This document shows, one piece after another, positions 9,871-19,244 of a DNA stretch of 64,000 nt. The stretch is taken from contig CP050848.1 in assembly GCA_014873095.1 (NCBI GenBank), forward strand, positions 2,663,850 to 2,727,849, read 5' to 3'. The notes under the pieces are model-generated. The model saw only the letters and a list, made by a program, of their open reading frames with translations. It ran no database searches and was not told the DNA's origin. Origin of the DNA: Planctomycetales bacterium ZRK34 (GTDB taxonomy: Bacteria; Planctomycetota; Phycisphaerae; Phycisphaerales; Zrk34). The first letter of the stretch is position 1, and the number at the start of each line of letters is the position of its first letter. Position numbers and translations under genes: made by a program.

Positions 9871-10351
9871 TATTTCTCGACAACCAACTCGTGATTAGCC
9901 GCACGTAAATCGACTGGAGCGCACACGACATCAAGCTCATCTACATCGGCCGCGACTACCACCTTCAAGTCGTTAGCGCGTTAGACAAGAATGATGATTA
10001 CAAACCTCTGAACCTGCCTCCGTTCAACGCCCAGGATGTCGTCACGCCACTGAGCACTTCATCATCACCAAGCAGATGAAATCCTGTTCAACTCTCCAGG
10101 TAAACGATAGATCATCGGTCCATCGTCGCCTGAAAACGCAGACGAGTAGCACGCAAGTGTGCAGTTTGTTTACACCGCAAGATTGTTTGCATTCAAATTG
10201 ATATTAATCACAAAAAAACAGTTCACTTCAAAGCGATCGTGTTTATAATCGTCGCGTTGTTCGGATGCGTGTTGTTTGCAATCGAACAATGCCCGGTGGA
10301 CGCAAGATGGCGTCGGGGTAGGTATCGATAACTGCGAGAAGGATGCTAGCC
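9871..10351. other. A+T-richer intergenic region upstream of the giant PEP-CTERM gene
   Basis: No credible coding sequence. The stretch is clearly more A+T rich than its neighbours, with A and T runs around 10175-10250, and it holds the putative promoter listed separately. The left part may be residual insertion-sequence DNA next to the IS3 remnant; nothing else is recognisable. Confidence 0.5.
10222..10249 (+). promoter_or_regulatory. Putative housekeeping sigma promoter of the giant PEP-CTERM gene
   Basis: A perfect -10 box TATAAT lies at 10244-10249, with a -35-like TTCACT at 10222-10227 and a 16-base spacer, about 95 bases before the chosen start codon. It sits in the A+T-rich part of the intergenic region. 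The -35 matches only four of six consensus bases, so this remains a prediction. Confidence 0.5.
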
Positions 10352-13300
10352 ATGATCAATCTGATCAAGCTGTGTAAATTGGTCTTTGACCGTTCGGGGA
10401 TGATGTGCGCGGCGGTGTTGCCGCTGTATGTTTTTGCGGTGCTTTGTTCACCGGCGTCGGCGGTTGACACAACGTGGACCTTTGACGGCGATGGCGACTG
10501 GACTGAGGCGGCCAACTGGGACAACGGCCAGCCGATCAACAACACCTTTGATGTGTTCATCGACGACGGCGACACGGCCGTGACCGTCTTTCTCAGTGTC
10601 AATCCCACGATCAACGACATCACGATCGGCGCCGATGACGAACTGTCGTTCAGCAACGGCGCAGACCTGTTCGTTCAGGGCGATGTCTTCAACGACGGTC
10701 TGATCTCGCTGAACTCGACGGGCAGCTTCACAGACCTGAGCGTTAACGGCGACGGCAGTCTGACGCTCAACGGCTCAGGCACGGTGATGATGATCGGCAA
10801 TGCCAACAACCGCATCACCGGTACGGGCACACTGATCAACACCGCCACGCACACAATCGCCGGTACGGGTCAAATCGGCACCAACGGGTTGGCCATCAAC
10901 AACGCGGGCCTGATCGACGCCAACATCAACGGCGCGGCGCTGTTCATCGACTCCGTGAGTTCGGGTTCGACTAACACCGGCACGATGCGCGCCTCCAACG
11001 GCGGTTTGCTTCAGCTGACCGGCGCATTCACGGGCGCCTACGACAACACCAGCGGCGTTCTCGAAGCCGTCGGCGCCGATTCCCAGGTACAGCTTCTGAA
11101 CAACGCGTCGGTCGCCGGCGGCACGCTGCAGACCTCCGGCGGCGGTGTCATTCAGACCAACGCACTGCAAACGTCTTTCCTGTCCGATGTGACCAACACC
11201 GGCGACTACATCATCCGCAACGGCGGCGACGGCCACATTCTCGGTACGATCACCAACAGCGGCACCATCACCGTCGAAGCCGATACCGGTGAAGCCGAAC
11301 TGCTGATCAACGGGGATGTCACGCTGACCGGCGGCGGCACCGTGCAACTGACCCAACTCGGCGCTGGCGGAGCATCGCTCAACGACGGCGGCGGAGCCGG
11401 GCAGAATCGGCTGACCAATGTGAACAACACCATTCAGGGCGCCGGCCAGATCGGTCAGAACAATATGTCGTTCACCAACGGTGTCGCCGGCCTGGTCGAT
11501 GCAAACGTGACCGGCCAGACCATCTTGATGGATCCCGGCGCCTCACCGAATGATGCCATGACCTCCTTCATCAACAATGGCACTTTCCGCGCTTCCAATG
11601 GCGGTATTCTCACACTGAGCGGGGTCTTCAGCGGCGCCTTCGATAACAGCAACGGCGTCATTGAAGCGATCGGCGCCGGTTCGCAGGTTCAGTTGACCAG
11701 CAACGCTTCGGTGGTGGGCGGCACGTTTGAGACTACCGGCGGCGGCTTCATTCAGACCAACAGCAGCCAGAGCACCTTCCTCACCGATGTGGCCCTGATC
11801 GGCGACTACATCATCCGCGACAACGCAGATGCCGGCATCTTCGGAACAAGCTTCCACAACCAGGGCACGATCACCATCGAAGCCGACGGCAACGAAACCG
11901 AACTCGAAATCGGCAGCGACCTGATGCTCACCGGCGGTGGTGTCGTTCAGTTAGTGCGACTGGATGGCGGGCAGGCTGTGATCAACGACGATGGGGGCGA
12001 TCAGAACCGCCTGACCAACGTCAACAACATCATCCAGGGCGCCGGCCTGATCGGCCAGAACACTATGGCCTTTACCAACCAGGCCGACGGTCTCGTCGAT
12101 GCAAATGTCACAGGTGATGCGATCGTCCTTGATCCAGGCAGTACCCCGCTTGATGGTGGCACATCGTTCATCAATATGGGCACATATCGAGCCTCCAATG
12201 GCGGCGTGCTCGCGCTGACCGGCGTCTTTGGCGGCGATTTCGACAACAACGGCGGCGTCATCGAAGCAGTCGGCGCCGATTCGCAGATCCAGTTTCTGAA
12301 CAATGCATCAGTGATTGGCGGCACTCTGCAAACCTCCGACGGGGGCTTCATCCAGACCAACGCCAGCCAGACCTCTTTCCTGGCCGACCTGACAATTGCC
12401 GGCGATTACTTCATCCGCAACAACGCCGACGCCAACATCGGCGGCGCGATCTCAAATACCGGCACCATCACCATCGACCCTGACGGCAATGAGACCGAAC
12501 TCGTGATCAATGGCGATGTCACACTGACTGGTGGCGGCGTCGTCAAGCTCACAGCCCCGACCAGCGGCTACTCCTCGGTCAACGATGGCGGCGGTGATCA
12601 GAACCGACTGACCAACGTCGACAACACCTTCGAAGGCACCGGTCTGATCGGCCAGAACAACATGGCCTTCACCAACCAGGCTGGCGGCCTGGTCAACGCC
12701 AACATCACTGGCCAGACGTTAACCCTCGACCCGTGCGCCAGTCCTATCGATGGCGAGTCATCGTTCATCAATAGGGGGACTTATCGCGCCTCCAACGGCG
12801 GCATCCTCGCGCTGACCGGCAGCCTCGGTGGCGACTTTGACAACACCGATGGCGTCATCGAAGCCGTCGGCGTCGATTCCCGCGTGGAGTTACTCGGCAA
12901 CGTGTCCGTCGCAGGCGGCGCCCTTCAGGCTTTCGGCAGCAGCTTCATCCAGACCAATGCCAGCCAGACCACTTTCCTGACGGATATGATCCTTGCTGGC
13001 GATTACTTTATTCGTAACAACGCCGACGCCAACATCGCCGGGGCGATCAACAATACGGGCACCATCACCATCGATCCCGATGGCAATGAGACCGAACTTG
13101 TGATCAATGGCGATGTCACGCTGACCGGTGGCGGCACCGTCAAACTAACTGCCCCGGCCGGCGGTTACTCCTCGGTCAACGATGGCGGCGGCGATCAGAA
13201 CCGACTGACCAACGTCAACAACACCTTTGAAGGCACTGGTCTCATCGGCCAGAACAACATGGCCTTCACCAACCAGGCCGGCGGCCTGGTCAACGCTAAC

Positions 13301-16300
13301 ATCACCGGCCAGACGTTAACCCTCGACCCGGCCCTCAGCCCTGTCGATGGTGAAACTTCATTCATCAACCTGGGCACTTACCGCGCCTCCAATGGCGGCA
13401 TCCTCGTGATGACCGGCAGCCTCGGCGGCGATTTCGACAATGCCGGCGGTGTCATCGAAGCCGTCGGCATCGATTCCCGCGTGGAGTTGACCGGCAGCGT
13501 ATCAATCGCAGGCGGTACACTTCAGACCTCCGGCGGCGGCATCTTCCAGACCAACGCAGGCCAGACCACTTTCCTGGCCGATCTGACGATTGCCGGCGAT
13601 TACTTTGTTCGTAATAACGCCGACGCCTACATCGACGGCGCGATCAACAATACGGGCACGATCACAGTTGATCCCGATGGCAACTTCACAGAGTTGCGGA
13701 TCAACGGTGATGTCACCCTCAATGGCGGTGGCACGATCAGACTGACCATGCCGGGCGGAGGGTCTGCCGCCCTCAACGACGGCGGCGGTAGTCAGAATCG
13801 ACTGACCAATGCCGACAACACCATCGAAGGCGTCGGCTTGATCGGCTCAAACACCATGGCGTTGACCAACGAGGCCGAGGGCCTGATCGATGCAAATGTC
13901 AACGGCGGCAGCATCACCATCGACCCAGGCGCCACGCCGCTTGACGGCCTGACCAGTTTCATCAACTCCGGCAAGGTGCGAGCCTCAAACGGCGGCACAC
14001 TGACGCTGACCGGCAGCTTGAACGGCGGCTTCATGAACACCACCTTTGGGACATTCGAGGCGCTTGACGGCAGCCTCTTTCAGATGATCGGCGGCGCGAG
14101 CCTGTCCAACATCTCCGGGGGTGTTCTCGACGGAGGCAACTACCGCATCATTGACGAGGGCGGCGGCGCGGCCATGTCTCTACTCGGCACGCCCATCAAC
14201 ACCATCGCGGCGCAGACCACCGTCGAACTTTCCGGTGCAGGCTCAACATTAACGTTCAATGGAACCGCCATCGAATCCACGCTCCATACAAACAGCGGCA
14301 ACCTGATGATTCTCGGCGGCCGCGACTATGCTGCCGCTCCCGCGACCTTCACCAATACGCTCAGCGGCGTGGTCAGCCTCGGCGGCGGCACATTCTCCGT
14401 GCCGAACATCGCTACCCAGGGCGACTTTTCCAACGCCGGTCAGATCACCGGCTTCGGCATGGTGGTGCAGCGCCCGACCAACACCGGCACGATCTCGGCG
14501 GTCGGCGGCACACTCGCCTTCGGTAATGGCATTCAGGGCGGCTCCGGTGAAGTCATCGCCTTCGACGGCGCGACCGTCGACCTCAGCGCCGGCTCGATGG
14601 ACAGTTCCGCGGATCATCTTACATTGCTCGGCGATTCCGGTTCCGGCGGCGGCATGCTTAATCTCGGCGCCAACGACTTCCACGTCATGGTGGACTACAG
14701 CAACGGAAACTTCGGCGTCGGCAACAGCTTCAACCACCGCGTCAACGTCTCGGGAACCGGCCTGATTCTGGCTGACAATCCATTCACCATTTCACTGGGC
14801 GGTGATTTCGCTGGCGGCGTGATCGACTTCGGCGAATTGCATGCCGGCGACACCATCACGAAAAATCTCGTGATCAATCACGATGGCAAGCCCGGCGAGA
14901 GCCCCGACGTGCGTGTGGCGATTCAGACCAGCGTTAACGGCGGCAACATCACGGACGGTCAACTCAGCGGCGCCGGTGTCACTGCCTCCAACCTCGGCCC
15001 CATCGCGGCCGGCGGTAACAGCGGCCCGCTGGGCATCACCATCACCGCCGCCAACGGCGGAGCGCTCACCGGCCAGACGATTCACGTCGAAGACAACTTT
15101 GACAATGTCGATAGCGTGAATACCGAAATCACCGGTGCGGTCTACCGCTTTGCCAACCCGACCGATCACACCCCCGAACCGGTGAACTTCGGCAATGTCC
15201 GACTCGGCTCGGTGGTGAATCAGAATCTGTCGCTCACCAACGACGTGATTGATGACGGATTCAGTGAGAACCTCAACGCCGCGATCGCATCCGACGGCAC
15301 GCCCGTCTCGGCTGCGGGATCATTCAGCGGCCTGGCCCCGGGTATGACCGACAACGCATCGCTGTCGGTCGGTGTCGATACTTCAACCGCCGGAGCCAAG
15401 GTCGGCTCAGCCACCATTTCACTGCAGTCCGACGGCACAGGCATCAACTCGCTCGGCATCACCGATCTGTCGAGTCAGACCGTCAACGTCTCCGCGAGCG
15501 TCTACCGTCCCGCCGAGGCGGACCTTGCCCCGGTCACGGTCAATCTCGGCATCATTCATGTCGGCGATGGCGGCGGCATGATCAGTCAGTCGCTGACATC
15601 CACCAACATCGCCGCCAATGACGGATTCAGCGAACACCTTGATGGTTCATTCGTCATCGCCACCGGCGCCGGCGTCAGCGGATCGGGCAACTTCACCAAT
15701 CTTGCCACAGACTCCAGCAGCGACGCCCTGTCCATCGCCGTCGACACATCGGCTGCCAGAGCGGTAACCGGCTCAGCGACCTACAACTTCCAGTCCAACG
15801 GTTCGAACTTCGGCCTCGGACCGAACATCGACCTCGGCAATCAGTCCGTCAACATCGCAGCGCAGGTCAACAACTACGCCGATCCGATTCTCAACGCTTT
15901 TGCCGGTGTCGGCTCGTTGACGATGAACAGCGCCACGGAGTACACCCTCGACCTCGGCGCGATCAACACGGGCGAAGGCGACGTCGCCGCCATGTTCGAC
16001 GTCTTCAACAACGCGCCCATCGCCAACTCCGACACGCTCTCGGGCATGTGGGATCTCAACGGCGGAAGCTCAGCCTTCGGTTTCACCGGCTTTGATCCGT
16101 TCACCGATATCGCCGGCCAGTCCGGTACCGGTCCTTTCGCCGTCATCTTGATCGACGATGTCGCCGGCGTCTACAGCCACAGCATCTACCTGAATCCGAG
16201 TTCGGACAATGCTGATTCGAATACAGCACTGAACCCGATCGAGTTGATCATCACAGGCGTTGTCGCCACGCCGGAACTGACCGCTTCGCCCGATCCGGTC

Positions 16301-17365
16301 GACTTCGGCGCGGTGCTCGTCGGCATGTCCGCCACGCAGTCGGTGACCGTCGGCAACACGGGCGACGACCGTTCCACGCTCAGCGGCAGCTTCGGCTCAG
16401 CCGCCTCGCCATTCAGCCCCGACAGCGATCAGCCCTACGGCCCGCTTGACGATGGTGAATCCGTCATGCGTGACTACAGCTTCGCCCCGACTGTGCGCGG
16501 CGATGTCAGCGATGATCTGACCATCACGTCCAATGCCGGCAATCAGACCATCGGCTTTACCGGCCAGGGCGTCGCACCGGTCGCCGATGCAGCCGATGGC
16601 GATGCCGGGTTCGTCCGTATCGGCGATATGGGCACGCTTTCGGCAACGATCACCAACATCGGCGACGGTAATCTGTCGGGCCTTGGTGATGTGTCCAATC
16701 TCAAGGGCTCCCTCGGCGGCGCTGCGGGGGCTTTCGCCGGGACCGGCGGCCTGTTCAATCTCATGGACGGCGCCTCGATGCAGTTTGACTACACCTTTGC
16801 CCCGAACGCACGCGGTACGGATTCGCAGACCGTCAGCCTCAATCTTGACAACGGCAATCCCGACGGCTCCAACACCGCCATCACCGCCGATGTCACCCTT
16901 GTCGGAGAAGGCGTCGGGCCCGAATACGACAGCGTGGTCGCTCCCGGCCAAACGATGGACTTCGGCGCCGTCCTGCCTGGTGGTATGAGCTTCCGTGACC
17001 TGACGATCATGAACGTCACGCTCGATCTGCCGACTGAATTGGCCCTGACCGGCTTGAGCATTCTCGATGTGTTGATCACCGGTGATGATGCCGCCGATTT
17101 TATTGTTGTCGATTTCACATCGACCGCCATTGCCAAGGGCGATGACCTGACGCTCACTTTGAAGTTCACCGGCGAAGGCGCCGACGGGCTGCGCACGGCT
17201 ATGCTCACCATTTTCACCGACCAGGGCGCCCCCTTCGGCGGCGATGGGCTTGACTTCAGCTACGACCTCGTCGGCTTGGTCGACTCCACCATCCCCGAAC
17301 CCACGGCATGGGTCACCACCGGCCTGGTGATGCTCGCCGGCCTGACTCGCCGTCGCAGACGCTGA
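10352..17365 (+). CDS. Giant PEP-CTERM surface protein with about 199-aa tandem repeats and choice-of-anchor-like domains
   Basis: 2337-aa exported protein. ATG at 10352 is chosen because GAGAAGG at 10336-10342 gives a 9-base spacing; the in-frame ATG at 10343 abuts that site. A signal sequence ends near 'SPASA'. The mature N-terminus has a 'WTFDGDGDWTEAANWDNG' motif typical of planctomycete beta-helix surface proteins. Five near-regular 199-200-aa repeats follow (about residues 212-1208), each with RASNGG, a 'NRLTNVNNT' block and a 'GQNNMAFTN' block. The second half holds several immunoglobulin-like choice-of-anchor-D-type units ('VNFGNVRLGS', 'VDFGAVLVGM'). The C-terminus is a PEP-CTERM sorting tail: IPEP, hydrophobic helix, RRRRR, which predicts exosortase processing (exosortase not in window). 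Likely an adhesin or biofilm component; function is inference. Confidence 0.85.
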   Translation: MINLIKLCKLVFDRSGMMCAAVLPLYVFAVLCSPASAVDTTWTFDGDGDWTEAANWDNGQPINNTFDVFIDDGDTAVTVFLSVNPTINDITIGADDELSFSNGADLFVQGDVFNDGLISLNSTGSFTDLSVNGDGSLTLNGSGTVMMIGNANNRITGTGTLINTATHTIAGTGQIGTNGLAINNAGLIDANINGAALFIDSVSSGSTNTGTMRASNGGLLQLTGAFTGAYDNTSGVLEAVGADSQVQLLNNASVAGGTLQTSGGGVIQTNALQTSFLSDVTNTGDYIIRNGGDGHILGTITNSGTITVEADTGEAELLINGDVTLTGGGTVQLTQLGAGGASLNDGGGAGQNRLTNVNNTIQGAGQIGQNNMSFTNGVAGLVDANVTGQTILMDPGASPNDAMTSFINNGTFRASNGGILTLSGVFSGAFDNSNGVIEAIGAGSQVQLTSNASVVGGTFETTGGGFIQTNSSQSTFLTDVALIGDYIIRDNADAGIFGTSFHNQGTITIEADGNETELEIGSDLMLTGGGVVQLVRLDGGQAVINDDGGDQNRLTNVNNIIQGAGLIGQNTMAFTNQADGLVDANVTGDAIVLDPGSTPLDGGTSFINMGTYRASNGGVLALTGVFGGDFDNNGGVIEAVGADSQIQFLNNASVIGGTLQTSDGGFIQTNASQTSFLADLTIAGDYFIRNNADANIGGAISNTGTITIDPDGNETELVINGDVTLTGGGVVKLTAPTSGYSSVNDGGGDQNRLTNVDNTFEGTGLIGQNNMAFTNQAGGLVNANITGQTLTLDPCASPIDGESSFINRGTYRASNGGILALTGSLGGDFDNTDGVIEAVGVDSRVELLGNVSVAGGALQAFGSSFIQTNASQTTFLTDMILAGDYFIRNNADANIAGAINNTGTITIDPDGNETELVINGDVTLTGGGTVKLTAPAGGYSSVNDGGGDQNRLTNVNNTFEGTGLIGQNNMAFTNQAGGLVNANITGQTLTLDPALSPVDGETSFINLGTYRASNGGILVMTGSLGGDFDNAGGVIEAVGIDSRVELTGSVSIAGGTLQTSGGGIFQTNAGQTTFLADLTIAGDYFVRNNADAYIDGAINNTGTITVDPDGNFTELRINGDVTLNGGGTIRLTMPGGGSAALNDGGGSQNRLTNADNTIEGVGLIGSNTMALTNEAEGLIDANVNGGSITIDPGATPLDGLTSFINSGKVRASNGGTLTLTGSLNGGFMNTTFGTFEALDGSLFQMIGGASLSNISGGVLDGGNYRIIDEGGGAAMSLLGTPINTIAAQTTVELSGAGSTLTFNGTAIESTLHTNSGNLMILGGRDYAAAPATFTNTLSGVVSLGGGTFSVPNIATQGDFSNAGQITGFGMVVQRPTNTGTISAVGGTLAFGNGIQGGSGEVIAFDGATVDLSAGSMDSSADHLTLLGDSGSGGGMLNLGANDFHVMVDYSNGNFGVGNSFNHRVNVSGTGLILADNPFTISLGGDFAGGVIDFGELHAGDTITKNLVINHDGKPGESPDVRVAIQTSVNGGNITDGQLSGAGVTASNLGPIAAGGNSGPLGITITAANGGALTGQTIHVEDNFDNVDSVNTEITGAVYRFANPTDHTPEPVNFGNVRLGSVVNQNLSLTNDVIDDGFSENLNAAIASDGTPVSAAGSFSGLAPGMTDNASLSVGVDTSTAGAKVGSATISLQSDGTGINSLGITDLSSQTVNVSASVYRPAEADLAPVTVNLGIIHVGDGGGMISQSLTSTNIAANDGFSEHLDGSFVIATGAGVSGSGNFTNLATDSSSDALSIAVDTSAARAVTGSATYNFQSNGSNFGLGPNIDLGNQSVNIAAQVNNYADPILNAFAGVGSLTMNSATEYTLDLGAINTGEGDVAAMFDVFNNAPIANSDTLSGMWDLNGGSSAFGFTGFDPFTDIAGQSGTGPFAVILIDDVAGVYSHSIYLNPSSDNADSNTALNPIELIITGVVATPELTASPDPVDFGAVLVGMSATQSVTVGNTGDDRSTLSGSFGSAASPFSPDSDQPYGPLDDGESVMRDYSFAPTVRGDVSDDLTITSNAGNQTIGFTGQGVAPVADAADGDAGFVRIGDMGTLSATITNIGDGNLSGLGDVSNLKGSLGGAAGAFAGTGGLFNLMDGASMQFDYTFAPNARGTDSQTVSLNLDNGNPDGSNTAITADVTLVGEGVGPEYDSVVAPGQTMDFGAVLPGGMSFRDLTIMNVTLDLPTELALTGLSILDVLITGDDAADFIVVDFTSTAIAKGDDLTLTLKFTGEGADGLRTAMLTIFTDQGAPFGGDGLDFSYDLVGLVDSTIPEPTAWVTTGLVMLAGLTRRRRR
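10985..13976 (+). repeat. Five tandem coding repeats, period 597-600 bp
   Basis: Using the block encoding 'NRLTN' as a ruler, copies sit at 11404, 12004, 12601, 13198 and 13795, giving spacings of 600, 597, 597 and 597 bases. The third and fourth copies (around 12410-12730 and 13007-13327) are about 90 percent identical by eye over 300 bases, whereas the first and last copies are more diverged. This is the pattern of recent internal duplication or gene conversion within an older array. A sixth, degenerate unit starts near 13977. Confidence 0.9.
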
Positions 17366-17488
17366 TCGATCATTCTCAAATTCAATATCCCACCTTCCCC
17401 CGGCAAAGGCGGTTTTTCACAGGCTGCGCGATGATCTGCAATTGACGCACGCAGAGAGAGGCGATATCCCCAAGTCATCCCCCGGTGG

Positions 17489-18441
17489 CTAGAGCGTCTT
17501 GCGTATTTGAATTTCATAACCACACGACCGCATGTAGTTGGCGCACTCGGTTGATTCAACCCGGCGCAGCGCTTCGACCAGTGCCTGGCCGATCGCGTCG
17601 AATGTGCGGGCGGCGACGCGACGCAGCCACGATTTGACCTTCGACCACAACTTTTCGATCGGGTTGAGGTCCGGACTGTACGCCGGCAGGTACCACACGC
17701 TTGCACCGGCGGATTCGATCGTCTGGATCACCGCCGGCGACTTGTGCGCCGACAGGTTGTCCATCACCACGACGTCACCGGGTCGCAGCGACGGCGCCAG
17801 ATACTGTTCGACGTAGCCTTCAAACGTGACGCGGTTGATCGGGCCGTCGTAGATCACCGTGGCTGATTCGATCACACCGGCGAGCCGCATCGCGCTCAAC
17901 AGTGTTGTCGTTTTCCAGTGGCCGTGCGGCGTGTGGTCCACGCAACGCTCGCCAACGGGCGACCGTCCGTACAGGCGTGTCATGTTGCTCGTGACGCCGG
18001 ATTCGTCGAGGAACACGAACGATCCGGGGTCGACGAAGCGTCGGGCGATCGCGAAGTTGCGTCGACGTTCGACGATGTCGGGCCGACGTTGCTCGGCGGC
18101 GATCAGCGACTTTTTTTCAGCGACAGGTTCATCTTCTGCAGCGCCCGGCACACCGTCGACTCAGCCACATGCACGCTGAGCATGTCACGCAATTGGATCA
18201 ATGTGATGCCCGGATTGATCTGAATCTGCTGACGCATCAACTGCACGTCCGCGTCGGTGAGTTTGACGTGACCCTTGGGCCCGGTCTTGGCCGGCTCAAG
18301 CGTGCCGCGCTGACGGGCCTTGCGTCGAATTTGATGCAGACCCTGCTGGGTGACCTCGAAGCGTCGAGCCACCGAAGCGATCGACTCGCCGCGTTCGATC
18401 GCCGCGAGCATTTTCCGACGGGTTTGAAGCGGTATCGCCAT
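17489..18441 (-). CDS. IS630-family transposase, two frames joined by a -1 frameshift
   Basis: The upstream frame (18441 to 18103) encodes the DNA-binding part, a helix-turn-helix domain 'ESIASVARRFEVTQQGLHQIRRK'-like with a second winged region. The start at 18441 has GGAGGT 6-7 bases upstream. The downstream frame (to 17489) encodes the DDE catalytic domain: 'FLDESG' (first D), 'VVMDNLSAHK' (second D) and 'PDLNPIEKLWS' (E). The frames meet at a run of seven A (minus strand, 18117-18111) read CTG AAA AAA AGT; a -1 slip gives AAA AAA AAG TCG and a fused protein of about 317 aa, normal for the family. The stop codon TAG uses the duplicated TA target. No damage is visible, so the element may be active. 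Confidence 0.88.
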
Positions 18442-18502
18442 GACGCAACCTCCGTGTTCGGGGCACATCATCGCAAATTTAATGAAATGGCGCAAGAGGC
18501 TC
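17492..18502. mobile_element. Complete IS630-family insertion sequence with TA target duplication
   Basis: The left end begins GAGCGTCTTGCG and the right end, read inward on the other strand, begins GAGCCTCTTGCG: an inverted repeat with one mismatch in 12, extending imperfectly inward. Each end is flanked by TA (17490-17491 and 18503-18504), the target duplication expected of IS630/Tc1-like elements. The enclosed 1011 bases contain only the frameshifted transposase. It sits between the giant PEP-CTERM gene and cassette A. Confidence 0.85.
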
Positions 18503-18663
18503 TAGCGATCTGGTTTTAGTTGTGGATATCCCTGATGCGGTCCACCGATTACACTGGCGTCATGATGACGACCACCTCGTGAACCACAGCAATTTTGCAT
18601 AAAAATATCTTTTCGGGCTGTAATATCTGCCGCGCCGGCGGTTCATTACCTGGGGGGAGCGTG

Positions 18664-18723
18664 ATGGATTTGGTTCAGATCGGCAGTCGTGAGGTCGCAT
18701 GCATCAGGAACCCGAACAATTGA
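18664..18723 (+). other. Possible 19-codon leader ORF overlapping the sigma-factor start
   Basis: An ATG at 18664 is preceded by a strong ribosome site GGGGGGAG with 5-6 base spacing. Its 19-codon frame ends in TGA at 18721-18723, and that stop overlaps the ATG at 18723, which is an alternative in-frame start of the sigma factor (TGATG). This geometry would couple sigma translation to the leader. It may equally be chance; no similar leader is evident in cassettes B and C. Confidence 0.3.
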
Positions 18724-19244
18724 TGGCGGACAGCCGCCGATTCACACGGTTGTGGGTTGGGGCCCAGCCGATCGTTTCCGCGTATGTGTACTCGTCGATT
18801 CGCAACCGGGCCGATGCGGAGGATGTGTTGCAGACCATCGCCGGCTCGGCGCTGGAAGACTTCGCCTCGTACGACGATTCGAGTTCATTCACCGCGTGGG
18901 TGATGGGCATCGCCCGATATCGGATTTTGAATCATTACCGCAGTCGCAGTCGCGATCGACATGTATTTGGCGAGCAGGCCATCGCGCGTCTCGCCGAGGC
19001 GCATCAGCAACTCGAAGGTCTGGTCGACCCGTATCGCGATGCGCTGGAGCTTTGCCTGGATCAGTTGCCTCAGCGCCAGCGCAAGATGCTCAGCCACCGC
19101 TATCACGACGACCTGAGCGCCCAACAGATTGCCGAGCATGTGGGCATCACCGCAAATGCTGTGACGGTGACGCTGCATCGCATCCGCCAGGCGCTGGCGC
19201 GTTGCATCCAGTCGCGTATGGCCGCGGAGCGTAATCGTGGATGA
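18699..19244 (+). CDS. ECF RNA polymerase sigma factor (cassette A)
   Basis: 181-aa ECF sigma-70 factor of the Rhodopirellula/Verrucomicrobium type. Region 2 reads 'NRADAEDVLQTIAGSALEDF' then 'FTAWVMGIARYRILNHYRSR'; region 4 reads 'LPQRQRKMLSHRYHDDLSAQQIA' with the helix-turn-helix 'ITANAVTVTLHRIRQALARCI'. It would direct RNA polymerase to a small regulon and be held inactive by the protein encoded next, whose start overlaps this stop by 8 bases. ATG 18699 has GAGG 4 bases upstream; ATG 18723 (start of 'MADSRRFTRLW') is a plausible alternative because the cassette B homologue aligns from that point. It resembles the cassette B sigma factor more than the cassette C one. Confidence 0.92.
   Translation: MHQEPEQLMADSRRFTRLWVGAQPIVSAYVYSSIRNRADAEDVLQTIAGSALEDFASYDDSSSFTAWVMGIARYRILNHYRSRSRDRHVFGEQAIARLAEAHQQLEGLVDPYRDALELCLDQLPQRQRKMLSHRYHDDLSAQQIAEHVGITANAVTVTLHRIRQALARCIQSRMAAERNRG

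Noticed and set aside
10985..13976. CRISPR-like periodicity in the repeat region
   Set aside because: The period is about 600 bases and lies within one reading frame; there are no short repeats with unique spacers anywhere in the window.
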